Assembly (NCBI GenBank): GCA_003343995.1
Contig: QAKE01000078.1
Span: 1 to 64,000 of the forward strand
Direction of reading: 5' to 3'
DNA from: Bacillota bacterium
GTDB taxonomy: Bacteria; Bacillota; Clostridia; Christensenellales; Borkfalkiaceae
DNA: 64,000 nt
Shown here: one piece after another, positions 7,109-15,155 of the stretch
Numbering within the stretch: the first letter of the stretch is position 1
Layout of the letters: every line of letters begins with the position of its first letter
Position numbers and translations under genes: made by a program
Notes under the pieces: model-generated
Told to the model about the DNA's origin: nothing
Seen by the model: only the letters and a program-made list of their open reading frames with translations
The model's database searches: none

Positions 7109-8165
7109 GTTTTTGGCGGAGGCGCTTCAAAGCCTCACCCCGTACACCCCCGGCGAACAGCCGCAGGGCGGCGCGTTTATCAAATTGAACACCAACGAAA
7201 ATCCGTATTTTCCCAGCCGTTACGCGGTTTCCAAAATCACCGAAAAAACCTTGGACGATTTGCGGCTGTATTCCGATCCGACGAGCGCAGATTTGCGCGG
7301 GTCGATCGCCGCGCATTACGGCGTGAGCGCGAAAAACGTCGCCGTCGGCAACGGTTCGGACGAAATTCTGGCGTTCGCGTTCCGCGCGTTCGCGCAGAAC
7401 GGCGCGTGCTTTCCCGATATCACCTACGGTTTTTACAAGGTGTTCGCCGCGCTTTTCGGCGCGGAGGCGGAGGAAATCCCCTTAAACGCCGATTTCACGG
7501 TGGATATAAAAAAATATTTTAACAAAAACAAGTGCGTGGTGCTCGCCAACCCCAACGCGCAGACGGGCATCGCCCTGCCGCTTTCCGCGATTGAGGAAAT
7601 CGTGCGGAGCAATCCCGAAAACGTCGTCGTCATAGACGAGGCGTACGTCGATTTCGGCGGGGAAAGCGCGGCGGAGCTGATCGGGCGGTACGATAACCTG
7701 CTCGTGGTGCAAACCTTTTCCAAATCCCGCTCTCTGGCGGGGGCGCGGGTGGGGTTCGCGCTCGGCTGCGAAAGCCTGATTTCCGATCTCGAACGGGTGA
7801 AATATTCCTTCAATCCCTACAACGTCAACCGTTTAAGCGCGCTTCTGGCGGGGGCGGCGATGGAAGATAAGTCTTATTTTTCCGACAGCGTGGAAAAGAT
7901 CAAGCGCACGCGGGAAGAAACCGCAAGGGAACTGAAAACCATGGGTTTTACCGTGCTTTCCTCTTCGGCGAACTTCCTCATGGCAAGCTGCGATCGGATC
8001 GGCGGCGGAAAACTTTACGAAGAATTGAAAGCGCGCGGCGTTCTGGTGCGGCATTTCGGCGACGAACGCATAGAAAATTTCGTGCGGGTGAGCATCGGAA
8101 CGCCCGAACAGATGCGCGTATTTTTGCAAAAAACAAAGGAGATACTCGATGGAAAGAAGGGCTGA
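7101..8165 (+). CDS. hisC: Histidinol-phosphate aminotransferase
   Basis: PLP enzyme that transfers the amino group of glutamate to imidazole-acetol phosphate, giving histidinol phosphate. The 354-residue fold-type I sequence has the N-terminal KLNTNENPYFP signature, the VVIDEAYVDF strand and the PLP lysine Lys208 in TFSKSRSLAGARVG. Its start lies inside hisD (8-base overlap) and its end overlaps hisB by 17 bases. Confidence 0.95.
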   Translation: MSKFLAEALQSLTPYTPGEQPQGGAFIKLNTNENPYFPSRYAVSKITEKTLDDLRLYSDPTSADLRGSIAAHYGVSAKNVAVGNGSDEILAFAFRAFAQNGACFPDITYGFYKVFAALFGAEAEEIPLNADFTVDIKKYFNKNKCVVLANPNAQTGIALPLSAIEEIVRSNPENVVVIDEAYVDFGGESAAELIGRYDNLLVVQTFSKSRSLAGARVGFALGCESLISDLERVKYSFNPYNVNRLSALLAGAAMEDKSYFSDSVEKIKRTREETARELKTMGFTVLSSSANFLMASCDRIGGGKLYEELKARGVLVRHFGDERIENFVRVSIGTPEQMRVFLQKTKEILDGKKG

Positions 8166-8763
8166 AATCAATCGAAAGACCGGAGAAACGGATATATCTT
8201 TATCCCTTTCCCTCGGGGGAGGGGAGAATGAAATCGTCACCGACAGCGGATTTTTCAACCACATGCTCACCCTATTTGCGGTGCACAGCGGGTTCGGGCT
8301 GAAGGTGCGCTGCATAGGCGATTCGGACGTCGATTTCCACCACACGGTGGAGGACGTCGGCATCGCGCTGGGGCAGGCGTTCAACGCCGCGCTGGGCGAT
8401 AAAAAGGGCATCGCAAGGTATGCCGACATTCTTTTGCCGATGGACGAAACGCTGATTTTATGCGCCGTCGACGTCAGCGGCAGGGGCTATTTAAATTTCG
8501 ACGTGGAAATGCCCGCCGCGAAGGTGCTCGACGAAGACGAAACGCCCCGCGCGAAAGCCGTCGGGCTTTTCGACAGCGAGCTGGCGGAGGAGTTTTTCGC
8601 CGCTTTCGTTCGGGAGGCGAAAATCACTCTGCACTTTAAAAAACTGTACGGCAAAAACACCCACCACATTATCGAGGGGGCGTTCAAAGCCTTCGCGCGG
8701 GTGCTGAAGGACGCGGCGCGTATCGTCGGGGGCGGCGTGCCGTCCAGCAAGGGGACGTTATGA
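8149..8763 (+). CDS. hisB: Imidazoleglycerol-phosphate dehydratase
   Basis: Manganese enzyme that dehydrates imidazole-glycerol phosphate to imidazole-acetol phosphate. The 204-residue protein is the dehydratase alone, with no N-terminal HAD phosphatase as in enteric HisB. The metal motifs are present: GFFNHMLTLF, DFHHTVEDVGI, then KNTHHIIEGAFKA near the C-terminus. The start codon lies in the last codons of hisC, behind AAAGGAGA. Monofunctionality explains the need for the separate PHP phosphatase at 2584. Confidence 0.96.
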   Translation: MERRAEINRKTGETDISLSLSLGGGENEIVTDSGFFNHMLTLFAVHSGFGLKVRCIGDSDVDFHHTVEDVGIALGQAFNAALGDKKGIARYADILLPMDETLILCAVDVSGRGYLNFDVEMPAAKVLDEDETPRAKAVGLFDSELAEEFFAAFVREAKITLHFKKLYGKNTHHIIEGAFKAFARVLKDAARIVGGGVPSSKGTL

Positions 8764-9365
8764 TCGCCGTCATCGACTACGGGGTGGGAAATCTGTTTTC
8801 CTTAAAAAGTTCGCTGAAAAGTCTGGGGCTGGAAAGCGTCGTCACGTCCGATCCGAAGATCATCGAAGGAAGTGACCGCCTAATTTTGCCGGGGGTGGGG
8901 GCGTTCCCCGACGCCATGGCGAAGCTGGAGGGCGCAAAGCTGAAGGAGCTCGTCGTCGCGCAGGCGAAGGAAAAGCCGGTTTTGGGGATTTGCCTCGGCA
9001 TGCAGATGCTCTTCGAGCGCAGCTACGAATACGGCGAATGCCGCGGGCTGGGGCTCGTGGAAGGGCAAATATGCCCCTTATCCGCCGACGTAAAGGGGCT
9101 TAAAATTCCGCACATGGGCTGGAACAGCCTGCATTTTACCAAGAAAGACGAGCTTTTTCAATACAACCGAGAGGGCGATTACGTATACTTCGTGCACTCC
9201 TTTTACGCCAAGGGGTGCAGTCAATCGCTCACCGCCACGGCGGAGTACGGCGTTCCCGTTACGGCGGCGGTGCACTCGGGCAAGGTGTTCGGCACGCAGT
9301 TTCATCCGGAAAAGAGCGGAACGGCGGGGCTGAACATATTAAAGGCGTTTTCGGAGGCATTATGA
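8760..9365 (+). CDS. hisH: Imidazole glycerol phosphate synthase, glutaminase subunit
   Basis: Class I glutamine amidotransferase that releases ammonia for the HisF cyclase. The 201 residues contain the nucleophile elbow GICLGMQ with Cys78 and the His182/Glu184 pair in FHPEKSG, so the triad is complete. The start overlaps the hisB stop and the stop overlaps the hisA start, both as ATGA. Confidence 0.95.
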   Translation: MIAVIDYGVGNLFSLKSSLKSLGLESVVTSDPKIIEGSDRLILPGVGAFPDAMAKLEGAKLKELVVAQAKEKPVLGICLGMQMLFERSYEYGECRGLGLVEGQICPLSADVKGLKIPHMGWNSLHFTKKDELFQYNREGDYVYFVHSFYAKGCSQSLTATAEYGVPVTAAVHSGKVFGTQFHPEKSGTAGLNILKAFSEAL

Positions 9366-10075
9366 AAATATTTCCCGCAATCGATATCATCGGCGGCAAG
9401 GTCGTCCGCTTAAGCGAGGGCGACTACGGCAAGGTGACGAGCTATTCCGTCAGTCCCGAGGAGGCGGCTGCCAATTTCGCCCGTTCAGGCGCGAGCTGCG
9501 TGCACATCGTCGATCTGGACGGCGCGAAGAGCGGCCGCGCGGAAAACGCCGCGCTCATCGGCGAGGTGGTGCGCGCGCATAAGCTGTTCGCGGAAGTGGG
9601 CGGCGGCATCCGCAGCGAAAAAACGATAGAAAGCTATCTTTCGCAGGGGGTGGGGCGGTGCGTGCTCGGCACCGTCGCCGTGAAAAATTTCGCCTTCGTA
9701 GAGGAAATGGCGAAAAAATACCCCTCCCGCATCGCCGTGGGCGTAGACGCGAAACGCGGCAAAGTGGCGGTGAGCGGCTGGGAGGAAGTGACGGAGCTCG
9801 ATGCCGTGGATTTTTGCAAAAAAGTGCGCGACGCCGGTGTTTCCTACGTCGTGTGCACCGATATTTCCAAAGACGGCATGCTTTCCGGCGCCAATCTCGA
9901 TTTATACGCGGAGCTTTCCGAAATCGAGGGGCTGAATATCACCGCGTCGGGCGGCGTGACCTTTTTGGAGGAAATCGCAAAGCTCAAGGCGATGGGGCTT
10001 TACGGCGCGATCGTCGGGAAGGCGATGTACGAAGGCAAAATTTCCTTGAAAGAGGCGGTGGAGGCGGCGCGCTGA
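9362..10075 (+). CDS. hisA: ProFAR isomerase HisA
   Basis: (Beta-alpha)8-barrel isomerase that opens the ribose ring of ProFAR to PRFAR. 237 residues from the ATG at 9362, which overlaps the hisH stop and gives the canonical N-terminus MKIFPAIDIIGGKVVRL. An open frame extends upstream inside hisH, but a longer start would lose the conserved N-terminus. Catalytic Asp8 (PAIDI) and the mid-barrel CTDISKDG acid motif are both present, and the phosphate motifs GGGIRS and ASGGV are visible. Confidence 0.95.
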   Translation: MKIFPAIDIIGGKVVRLSEGDYGKVTSYSVSPEEAAANFARSGASCVHIVDLDGAKSGRAENAALIGEVVRAHKLFAEVGGGIRSEKTIESYLSQGVGRCVLGTVAVKNFAFVEEMAKKYPSRIAVGVDAKRGKVAVSGWEEVTELDAVDFCKKVRDAGVSYVVCTDISKDGMLSGANLDLYAELSEIEGLNITASGGVTFLEEIAKLKAMGLYGAIVGKAMYEGKISLKEAVEAAR

Positions 10076-10076
10076 C

Positions 10077-10832
10077 ATGTTGGCAAAGAGAATTATTCCC
10101 TGTCTGGACGTAAAAAACGGCAGGGTGGTGAAGGGAACGAATTTTCAGGGGCTGAAGGATGTGCACGATCCCGTCGCTTTGGCGGAACTTTACGGCAAAA
10201 GCGGCGCGGACGAGCTGGTGTTTTACGACATCACCGCCAGCGCGGAGGGGCGCGGACTGTTCACCGATATCTTAAAGCGGGTGGCGGAACGCATCTTCAT
10301 TCCTTTGACGGTGGGGGGCGGCATCAACACGTTGCAGGATTTCGACACCGTGCTGAAGTGCGGCGCCGATAAGGTGAGCGTCAACAGCGGCGCGATCAAA
10401 AATCCCGACCTCATCGAACGCGCGGCGAAAAAGTACGGCGATCAGTGCGTGGTGCTCAGCATGGACGTAAAGCGCGCCGGCGGCAAATTCGAAGTGTACG
10501 CCAAAGGCGGCAGGGAGCGCACCGGCATAGAGGCGGGGGCGTGGGCGCGTTTCGGCGAGGAGCACGGCGCGGGCGAAATCGTTTTGAACAGCATCGATAC
10601 CGACGGCGTAAAGGGCGGTTTCGACATCGAAATGCTGAACGAAATCACCGCCAAGGTATCCGTTCCCGTGGTGGCGAGCGGCGGCGCGGGCAGTATCGGG
10701 CATTTTGTCAAGCTGTTTCAAAACACCAATGCGGACGCGGGGCTGGGCGCCTCGGTGTTTCATTTCGGGGAAATCGATATTACGGACTTAAAACAAAACT
10801 TAAAACAAAACGGAATAGAGGTGAGAATATGA
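10077..10832 (+). CDS. hisF: Imidazole glycerol phosphate synthase, cyclase subunit
   Basis: Barrel enzyme that uses HisH-derived ammonia to turn PRFAR into imidazole-glycerol phosphate and AICAR. The 251 residues start with AKRIIPCLDVKNGRVVKG, including catalytic Asp11, followed by GADELVFYDITAS, VGGGI and NSIDTDGVKGGFD with the second acid. It starts one base after hisA and its end overlaps hisI. Confidence 0.96.
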   Translation: MLAKRIIPCLDVKNGRVVKGTNFQGLKDVHDPVALAELYGKSGADELVFYDITASAEGRGLFTDILKRVAERIFIPLTVGGGINTLQDFDTVLKCGADKVSVNSGAIKNPDLIERAAKKYGDQCVVLSMDVKRAGGKFEVYAKGGRERTGIEAGAWARFGEEHGAGEIVLNSIDTDGVKGGFDIEMLNEITAKVSVPVVASGGAGSIGHFVKLFQNTNADAGLGASVFHFGEIDITDLKQNLKQNGIEVRI

Positions 10833-11476
10833 TTAAAATCGAAGAACTCAAATTCGGCGCGGACGGGCTCATTCCCGCCGTAGTCACCGATTATTTTACC
10901 AAAGAGGTGCTTACCCTCGCGTACATGAACGAGGAAAGCCTTCGTATCAGCATAAAAGAGGGCAGAACGTGCTTTTACTCGCGCAGCCGCCGAACGCTTT
11001 GGCGCAAGGGGGAAACCTCCGGCAACACGCAGCAAATCGTATCGATCACGGCGGACTGCGATAAGGACGCGCTCGTCGTCGAGGTCGTCAAAAACGGACC
11101 CGCCTGCCATTTGGGTACGGAAAGCTGTTTTAACGACGTCCTTTATCAGAGCGAAAGCGTAAATCCCTTTTCCATGGAAGGGCTGTATCGGCTCATCGAG
11201 GGGCGCAAAACCGAGAAAAAAGAGGGCTCTTACACCACCTATCTCTTTGAACAGGGTATCGATAAAATCCTGAAAAAGGTCGGCGAGGAGAACACGGAAG
11301 TCATCGTTGCGGGCAAAGGGGGCGATAAGGCGGAAACGATTTTCGAAATCGCCGATTTAACCTATCACGTGCTCGTGCTGATGGTGCAGATGGGTATATC
11401 CACAAAGGACGTTTTGGCGGAGCTTGCCAAGCGTCACGTCGTCGATAAAAAGGTAAAACAGCAGAAAATGAAATAA
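10829..11476 (+). CDS. hisIE: Bifunctional PR-AMP cyclohydrolase / PR-ATP pyrophosphatase
   Basis: Carries out the second and third steps of histidine synthesis in one 215-residue chain. Residues about 1-115 are the HisI cyclohydrolase, with AYMNEESL, the SRSRRTLWRKGETSGN signature and zinc ligands in TADCDKDAL and ACHLGTESC. Residues about 120-205 are the HisE pyrophosphatase, with KKVGEENTEVIVAGK and ADLTYHVLVLM. The ATG at 10829 overlaps the hisF stop; the frame is open further upstream but carries no homologous sequence. It is the last gene of the operon. Confidence 0.95.
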   Translation: MIKIEELKFGADGLIPAVVTDYFTKEVLTLAYMNEESLRISIKEGRTCFYSRSRRTLWRKGETSGNTQQIVSITADCDKDALVVEVVKNGPACHLGTESCFNDVLYQSESVNPFSMEGLYRLIEGRKTEKKEGSYTTYLFEQGIDKILKKVGEENTEVIVAGKGGDKAETIFEIADLTYHVLVLMVQMGISTKDVLAELAKRHVVDKKVKQQKMK

Positions 11477-11480
11477 ACGA

Positions 11481-11516
11481 CAACGCCCCCGCGCCATCGG
11501 CGCGGGGGCGTTGTTC
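11481..11516. terminator. Shared bidirectional terminator, hisIE and dnaI
   Basis: A perfect 15-pair GC-rich stem (11481-11495 with 11499-11513) with loop ATC lies between convergent genes. U-rich tails are short on both sides. Confidence 0.75.
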
Positions 11517-11533
11517 TCTATAAAATATGCGGA

Positions 11534-12442
11534 TTATTTTTGCAGGCGCTTGTCCGCGCCGCCGAAATGAATGGTGGCGCAAAGCCGTTTGTCGAAAATG
11601 CGGCTGAATACCCGTTCGCCGTATCGCGCTAAAAACTCGTCGGCGGTGAGGTTGGCGGTAATCAAGGTGGAGCGGCCGCGCATGTTGCGCTCGCTCAGCA
11701 AATTCAGCAGATACGGCGAGGTCACGTTTTTAAAATTCTGTTCCGCGCCGAGGTCGTCTATCACGAGAAAATCCGCGTGAATTAAGGCGTTCATCGCCAC
11801 GGCGCGGCTGTCGCTGAACAGATCGTGATATGCCAAAAATACGTTGTTTAATTCAAAGGAGCTTAAAAACAGTACGCCGAACCCCCGCGCGGCGATGCGC
11901 GCCGCCGCGTCGCCGGCGAGCAAGGTTTTGCCCGTGCCCGTTCCGCCGATGAAATTCACGTTTTTCGTCTTGACCGAGGGAAACTTTTCGATAAATAGCC
12001 GCATTTTTTTATATTCGCTCAAAATGCCTTTGTCCGCCGCGTCGCATTCCTCTAAAACGGGCAGGTTTTTCGCGCCGATGCCGATATCATCCGCCGCGGA
12101 TTTTTCCAGCGCGCGCCGATAGCAGGAGCACGGTTTCGTGCCGATAAATCCCGTATCGCCGCATTTTTCGCATTCGTACGCGGGGGAAAGGTCCTTTGCC
12201 GTCAGCCCCATGGCTTTGAGCAATTCGTCGTTTTGCGCCGTCTTTGTCCGTTTTTCCCCTTCGAGGGCGGCGATTTTTTTCGCGTCGCCGTCGATTTCCG
12301 CAAAGGCGAGCTCCCGCTCGATGTCCGCAAGGCGGTTGTCGTTTGCCCGAAAGATTTCGTTTTCCCGCGCCCGCGCCGCGTTGCGGGCGGCTTTTTCCTG
12401 CGCCGCCGCGCGGAGGTTCGCGTAATAAGTTTTCATGTCCAT
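11534..12442 (-). CDS. dnaI: DnaI/DnaC-like helicase loader ATPase
   Basis: AAA+ ATPase that loads the replicative helicase at origins and restart sites. The product (302 residues from the ATG at 12442) has a charged helical N-terminus, a cysteine cluster CEKCGDTGFIGTKPCSC near residue 92 like the zinc-binding linker of Bacillus DnaI, Walker A GGTGTGKT, Walker B FLVIDDLGAE and an SERNMRGRSTLITANL segment. A TTG at 12448 that overlaps the upstream stop (TTGA) and an ATG at 12436 are alternative starts; none has a good ribosome site, so coupling to the upstream gene is likely. It pairs with the DnaB/DnaD-like gene as in Bacillus dnaB-dnaI. Confidence 0.87.
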   Translation of the reverse strand: MDMKTYYANLRAAAQEKAARNAARARENEIFRANDNRLADIERELAFAEIDGDAKKIAALEGEKRTKTAQNDELLKAMGLTAKDLSPAYECEKCGDTGFIGTKPCSCYRRALEKSAADDIGIGAKNLPVLEECDAADKGILSEYKKMRLFIEKFPSVKTKNVNFIGGTGTGKTLLAGDAAARIAARGFGVLFLSSFELNNVFLAYHDLFSDSRAVAMNALIHADFLVIDDLGAEQNFKNVTSPYLLNLLSERNMRGRSTLITANLTADEFLARYGERVFSRIFDKRLCATIHFGGADKRLQK

Positions 12443-12444
12443 AA

Positions 12445-13857
12445 TCAAAATTCTATATCGTCCACGTCGTCGATGAGTTTATCGAGCGTTTCCTTCGTAT
12501 ACGTCCGCTCGTTGGCAAAGTGCGCGCTTTCCTTCGTTTCGGGGCGTTCGATAAACTCCTTGCTGAAGATACCCTTCTGTTTCCACGCGCCGAGCACGGA
12601 ATTCATGTAGGGCAGGGGGGAGTTTTTGCCGCAGGACAGCTTTGCCGCCTCCAGCATCATTTCCTCGCTGAAGTTCCACGCGCGCCACTGTTTCAAAAGC
12701 TCTCTGTCCCAATGGTTGGGGCGGCGGGAAACGCCCGCCGTTTCCAGCAGGACGGATAAAAATTTGTCGTCCTCGGAAAGGGAGTAAAAATATTCCGCAA
12801 TGCTCTCGTGGCTGATGATGCCGTTTTTATGCAGGGCGGATAGCACCTCGTCCATGCCATCGAGGGTGTTTTTGCGCTTTTTGAAACAGTATTTTGCGAT
12901 AAACAGCAGCGATTCCTCGTCGAATCCGCGGCTCACCCACGGGGATATATAAGCGTCCACCTCGGTGTCGATCACGTCGTAATAAATGCCGAGCGCCTTG
13001 TTGATTTTTATCGTCAGTTCGTAAAGCTCGCGCTTTTTTTCGGAATAGCTTTCGATTTCCGCCTTGGTGAACACCTTGCGGCCGTAAAGTTCCAAAATAA
13101 ATTCGTCCAGCTTTTTCATGCTGCCCTTTTTCATGCTCTTCGCCGCAACGAGAATGTTTTCCGGCTCGTAGCCGAGTTCCTTCGTCCACTTGTTGAAGTA
13201 GTTGGAATCCTCGATTTCCGGCTTTCTGCGCAGGGCGAGCGCCTTCAGTATCCGTTCCAGCTCCGCCGTGCGGAGGATGTAGGAAGAAAGCTCCTGCTCC
13301 ACCTGCTCGGGGGTGCAAATCTTTCTGGAACCGAAATCCCGCGCCACCGCGGCGATGTATTTATAGCCGATGTCCTCGCCTTTTAGGTCCACGCAGTATT
13401 TGATGATCATCAAAAAAGCCTCGGGCTTGATGCCGAACGTTTCCATGATGGAAAAATATTCCGAATATTCGTTGGTGGAAAGCATGCGCTTGGGAATGAG
13501 CATCTGCGCGCTCTCGGAAAAGGATGCGTATTTTTCCGCCTTCACCTTCCGCGGCTTCGAGCCGGAAACGATGGGCAGATAGCGCACCGTAAACGGTTCT
13601 TGCGAAACGATGGAAACGAGCGAAAATTCTTCCCAGAACAAAAACGCGTCCTTTGCCTCCTCCTCCGACAGGGCAAGTTCCTTGGAAAATGCGGCAAGCG
13701 ACATTTCAAATTCCGAATTTTGACATAAAAACAGACCGTAAAGATAAACTTTTACGGCATTTCCCGTCGCTTGAGGCAGGTATTCGTAGATAAACGCGTT
13801 TTCTACCGATGTGTTGTTGAGGGCGGAATATTCCTTTGAAAAAGAGCAAAAAGCCAT
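12445..13857 (-). CDS. DnaD/DnaB-family replication initiation protein
   Basis: Predicted primosome protein that acts with DnaI to recruit the helicase. From the ATG at 13857 the product is 470 residues, nearly the length of Bacillus subtilis DnaB (472). An N-terminal winged-helix-like region (about 20-115) is followed by two DnaD-type helical domains (around 140-225 and 345-460, the latter with HWDRELLKQWRAWNFSEEM). AAGGAA about 11 bases upstream and sequence content favour this start over an ATG 26 codons earlier that lies beyond the promoter. The promoter faces that of sbcDC. Confidence 0.78.
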   Translation of the reverse strand: MAFCSFSKEYSALNNTSVENAFIYEYLPQATGNAVKVYLYGLFLCQNSEFEMSLAAFSKELALSEEEAKDAFLFWEEFSLVSIVSQEPFTVRYLPIVSGSKPRKVKAEKYASFSESAQMLIPKRMLSTNEYSEYFSIMETFGIKPEAFLMIIKYCVDLKGEDIGYKYIAAVARDFGSRKICTPEQVEQELSSYILRTAELERILKALALRRKPEIEDSNYFNKWTKELGYEPENILVAAKSMKKGSMKKLDEFILELYGRKVFTKAEIESYSEKKRELYELTIKINKALGIYYDVIDTEVDAYISPWVSRGFDEESLLFIAKYCFKKRKNTLDGMDEVLSALHKNGIISHESIAEYFYSLSEDDKFLSVLLETAGVSRRPNHWDRELLKQWRAWNFSEEMMLEAAKLSCGKNSPLPYMNSVLGAWKQKGIFSKEFIERPETKESAHFANERTYTKETLDKLIDDVDDIEF

Positions 13858-13873
13858 ATCGAGCGTAAATTCC

Positions 13874-13902
13874 TTGATTTTATCGCTTAATAATAATATA
13901 AT
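13874..13902 (+). promoter_or_regulatory. Promoter TTGATT-17-TATAAT for sbcDC
   Basis: TTGATT (13874-13879) and TATAAT (13897-13902) have a 17-base spacer and point to sbcD about 95 bases downstream. Confidence 0.65.
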
Positions 13903-13921
13903 ATATTTCAAAGAAACGCAA
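13893..13921 (-). promoter_or_regulatory. Promoter TTGCGT-17-TATTAT for dnaB/dnaI-like operon
   Basis: On the minus strand, TTGCGT (complement of 13916-13921) and TATTAT (complement of 13893-13898) are 17 bases apart. The minus-10 overlaps the minus-10 of the sbcDC promoter. Confidence 0.5.
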
Positions 13922-13997
13922 GGCTTTTGAAACAAAATTCGGCAAACCGCAAGATGTTGTGGTCGCGCCGTTTGCGAAACGTACGAAACGAGGGATT

Positions 13998-15155
13998 ATG
14001 AAATTTTTGCATACGTCGGACTGGCACGTCGGCAAGCGCACGGACGGCAGGGAACGAATCGAAGAACAGCGCGAGGTACTCGCGGAAATCAAAGAGATCG
14101 CCGAGCGGGAGGAAGTGGACGCCGTACTCGTCGCGGGGGATATATACGATACCTATCTTCCGTCGGCGGAGGCGGAGCAGCTCTTTTTCGAGAGCGTAAC
14201 GGCTCTCGCGGGGGGAGAACGCGCCGTCGTCTGCGTCAGCGGCAATCACGACGACGCCTCCCGCCTGACCGCGCCCCTGCCGCTGACGAAAAACACCGGC
14301 ATCTTCCTTTGCGGCGACGTTCACGAACGCATGCTTTCCGCCGATCTCGCCCGCGTGCGCGCGGAAGGCGGCGAGGGATGCGTTACGCTGAGAAAGGGGG
14401 ACGAGGGGGTGTTTATCGCCCTATGCCCCTACCCCAGCGAGGCGCGTTTTAAAGAAAGCGTGCGCGAAGGGGAAAGTTTTGAGGAGAAGATGCGCCGCTG
14501 GCTCAACTTCGCGCTGGAAAAAAACGCGGAAAAACTGCCCGCGGTTTTGGCGGGGCACTTTTTCGTGGCGGGCGGCGCGGTATCGGAAAGCGAACGCCCC
14601 ATCGACCTCGGCGGCGCGCGCGCCGTGGCGAAGGAACTCTTGCCCGACGTCAATTATATCGCGCTGGGGCACCTGCATAAACGGCAGATCGCCTCGAGGA
14701 GCAAAAACGCCTATTACAGCGGCGCGATCCTGCAGTACGCCTTCGACGAGGCGGGGTGGGAAAAGAGCGTGAACGTATTTGAAATCAACGGGGGAAAAAC
14801 GGAAAATTTCAGACAGATTCCCTTAACCAAGGGCAAAAAGCTGGTGCGGCTGGAGGCGAACGGCTACGAAAACGCCCGAGAGCTTCTGGAAAAATACCGC
14901 GGGTTTTACGCGGAGCTCACCTTAAAACTGTCCCAGCCGCTCACCGATTTGCAGATGAAGACGCTAAAGGGGGAAAACCCCGATCTGCTCACGCTGGCGT
15001 TCGAGTTCAACGGCGGGGAGGAGCGGGAGAGCGTTTCCAAAAAGCATTTGTCCGACGGGGAACTCTTTGCCGGATATTTTGAAACGCTTTACGGCAAACG
15101 CCCGCCGCAGGAGCTCGCCGAACTCTTCGAGGAGGTGCTGCATGAAGCCGATTAG
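13998..15155 (+). CDS. sbcD: Exonuclease SbcD (Mre11-like)
   Basis: Manganese-dependent nuclease subunit of SbcCD, which cuts hairpins and trims double-strand ends. 385 residues from the ATG at 13998, behind CGAGGG; the frame extends 13 codons upstream without homology. Phosphoesterase motifs appear in order: TSDWHVGK, AGDIYD, SGNHDDASR, AGHF and ALGHLHKRQ. The last 14 bases overlap sbcC, so the two subunits are translationally coupled. Confidence 0.93.
   Translation: MKFLHTSDWHVGKRTDGRERIEEQREVLAEIKEIAEREEVDAVLVAGDIYDTYLPSAEAEQLFFESVTALAGGERAVVCVSGNHDDASRLTAPLPLTKNTGIFLCGDVHERMLSADLARVRAEGGEGCVTLRKGDEGVFIALCPYPSEARFKESVREGESFEEKMRRWLNFALEKNAEKLPAVLAGHFFVAGGAVSESERPIDLGGARAVAKELLPDVNYIALGHLHKRQIASRSKNAYYSGAILQYAFDEAGWEKSVNVFEINGGKTENFRQIPLTKGKKLVRLEANGYENARELLEKYRGFYAELTLKLSQPLTDLQMKTLKGENPDLLTLAFEFNGGEERESVSKKHLSDGELFAGYFETLYGKRPPQELAELFEEVLHEAD

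Noticed and set aside
10445..10828. N-terminal extension of the hisIE frame into hisF
   Set aside because: Arg/Gly-rich sequence with no homology; the ATG at 10829 with ATGA overlap gives the normal HisI start.
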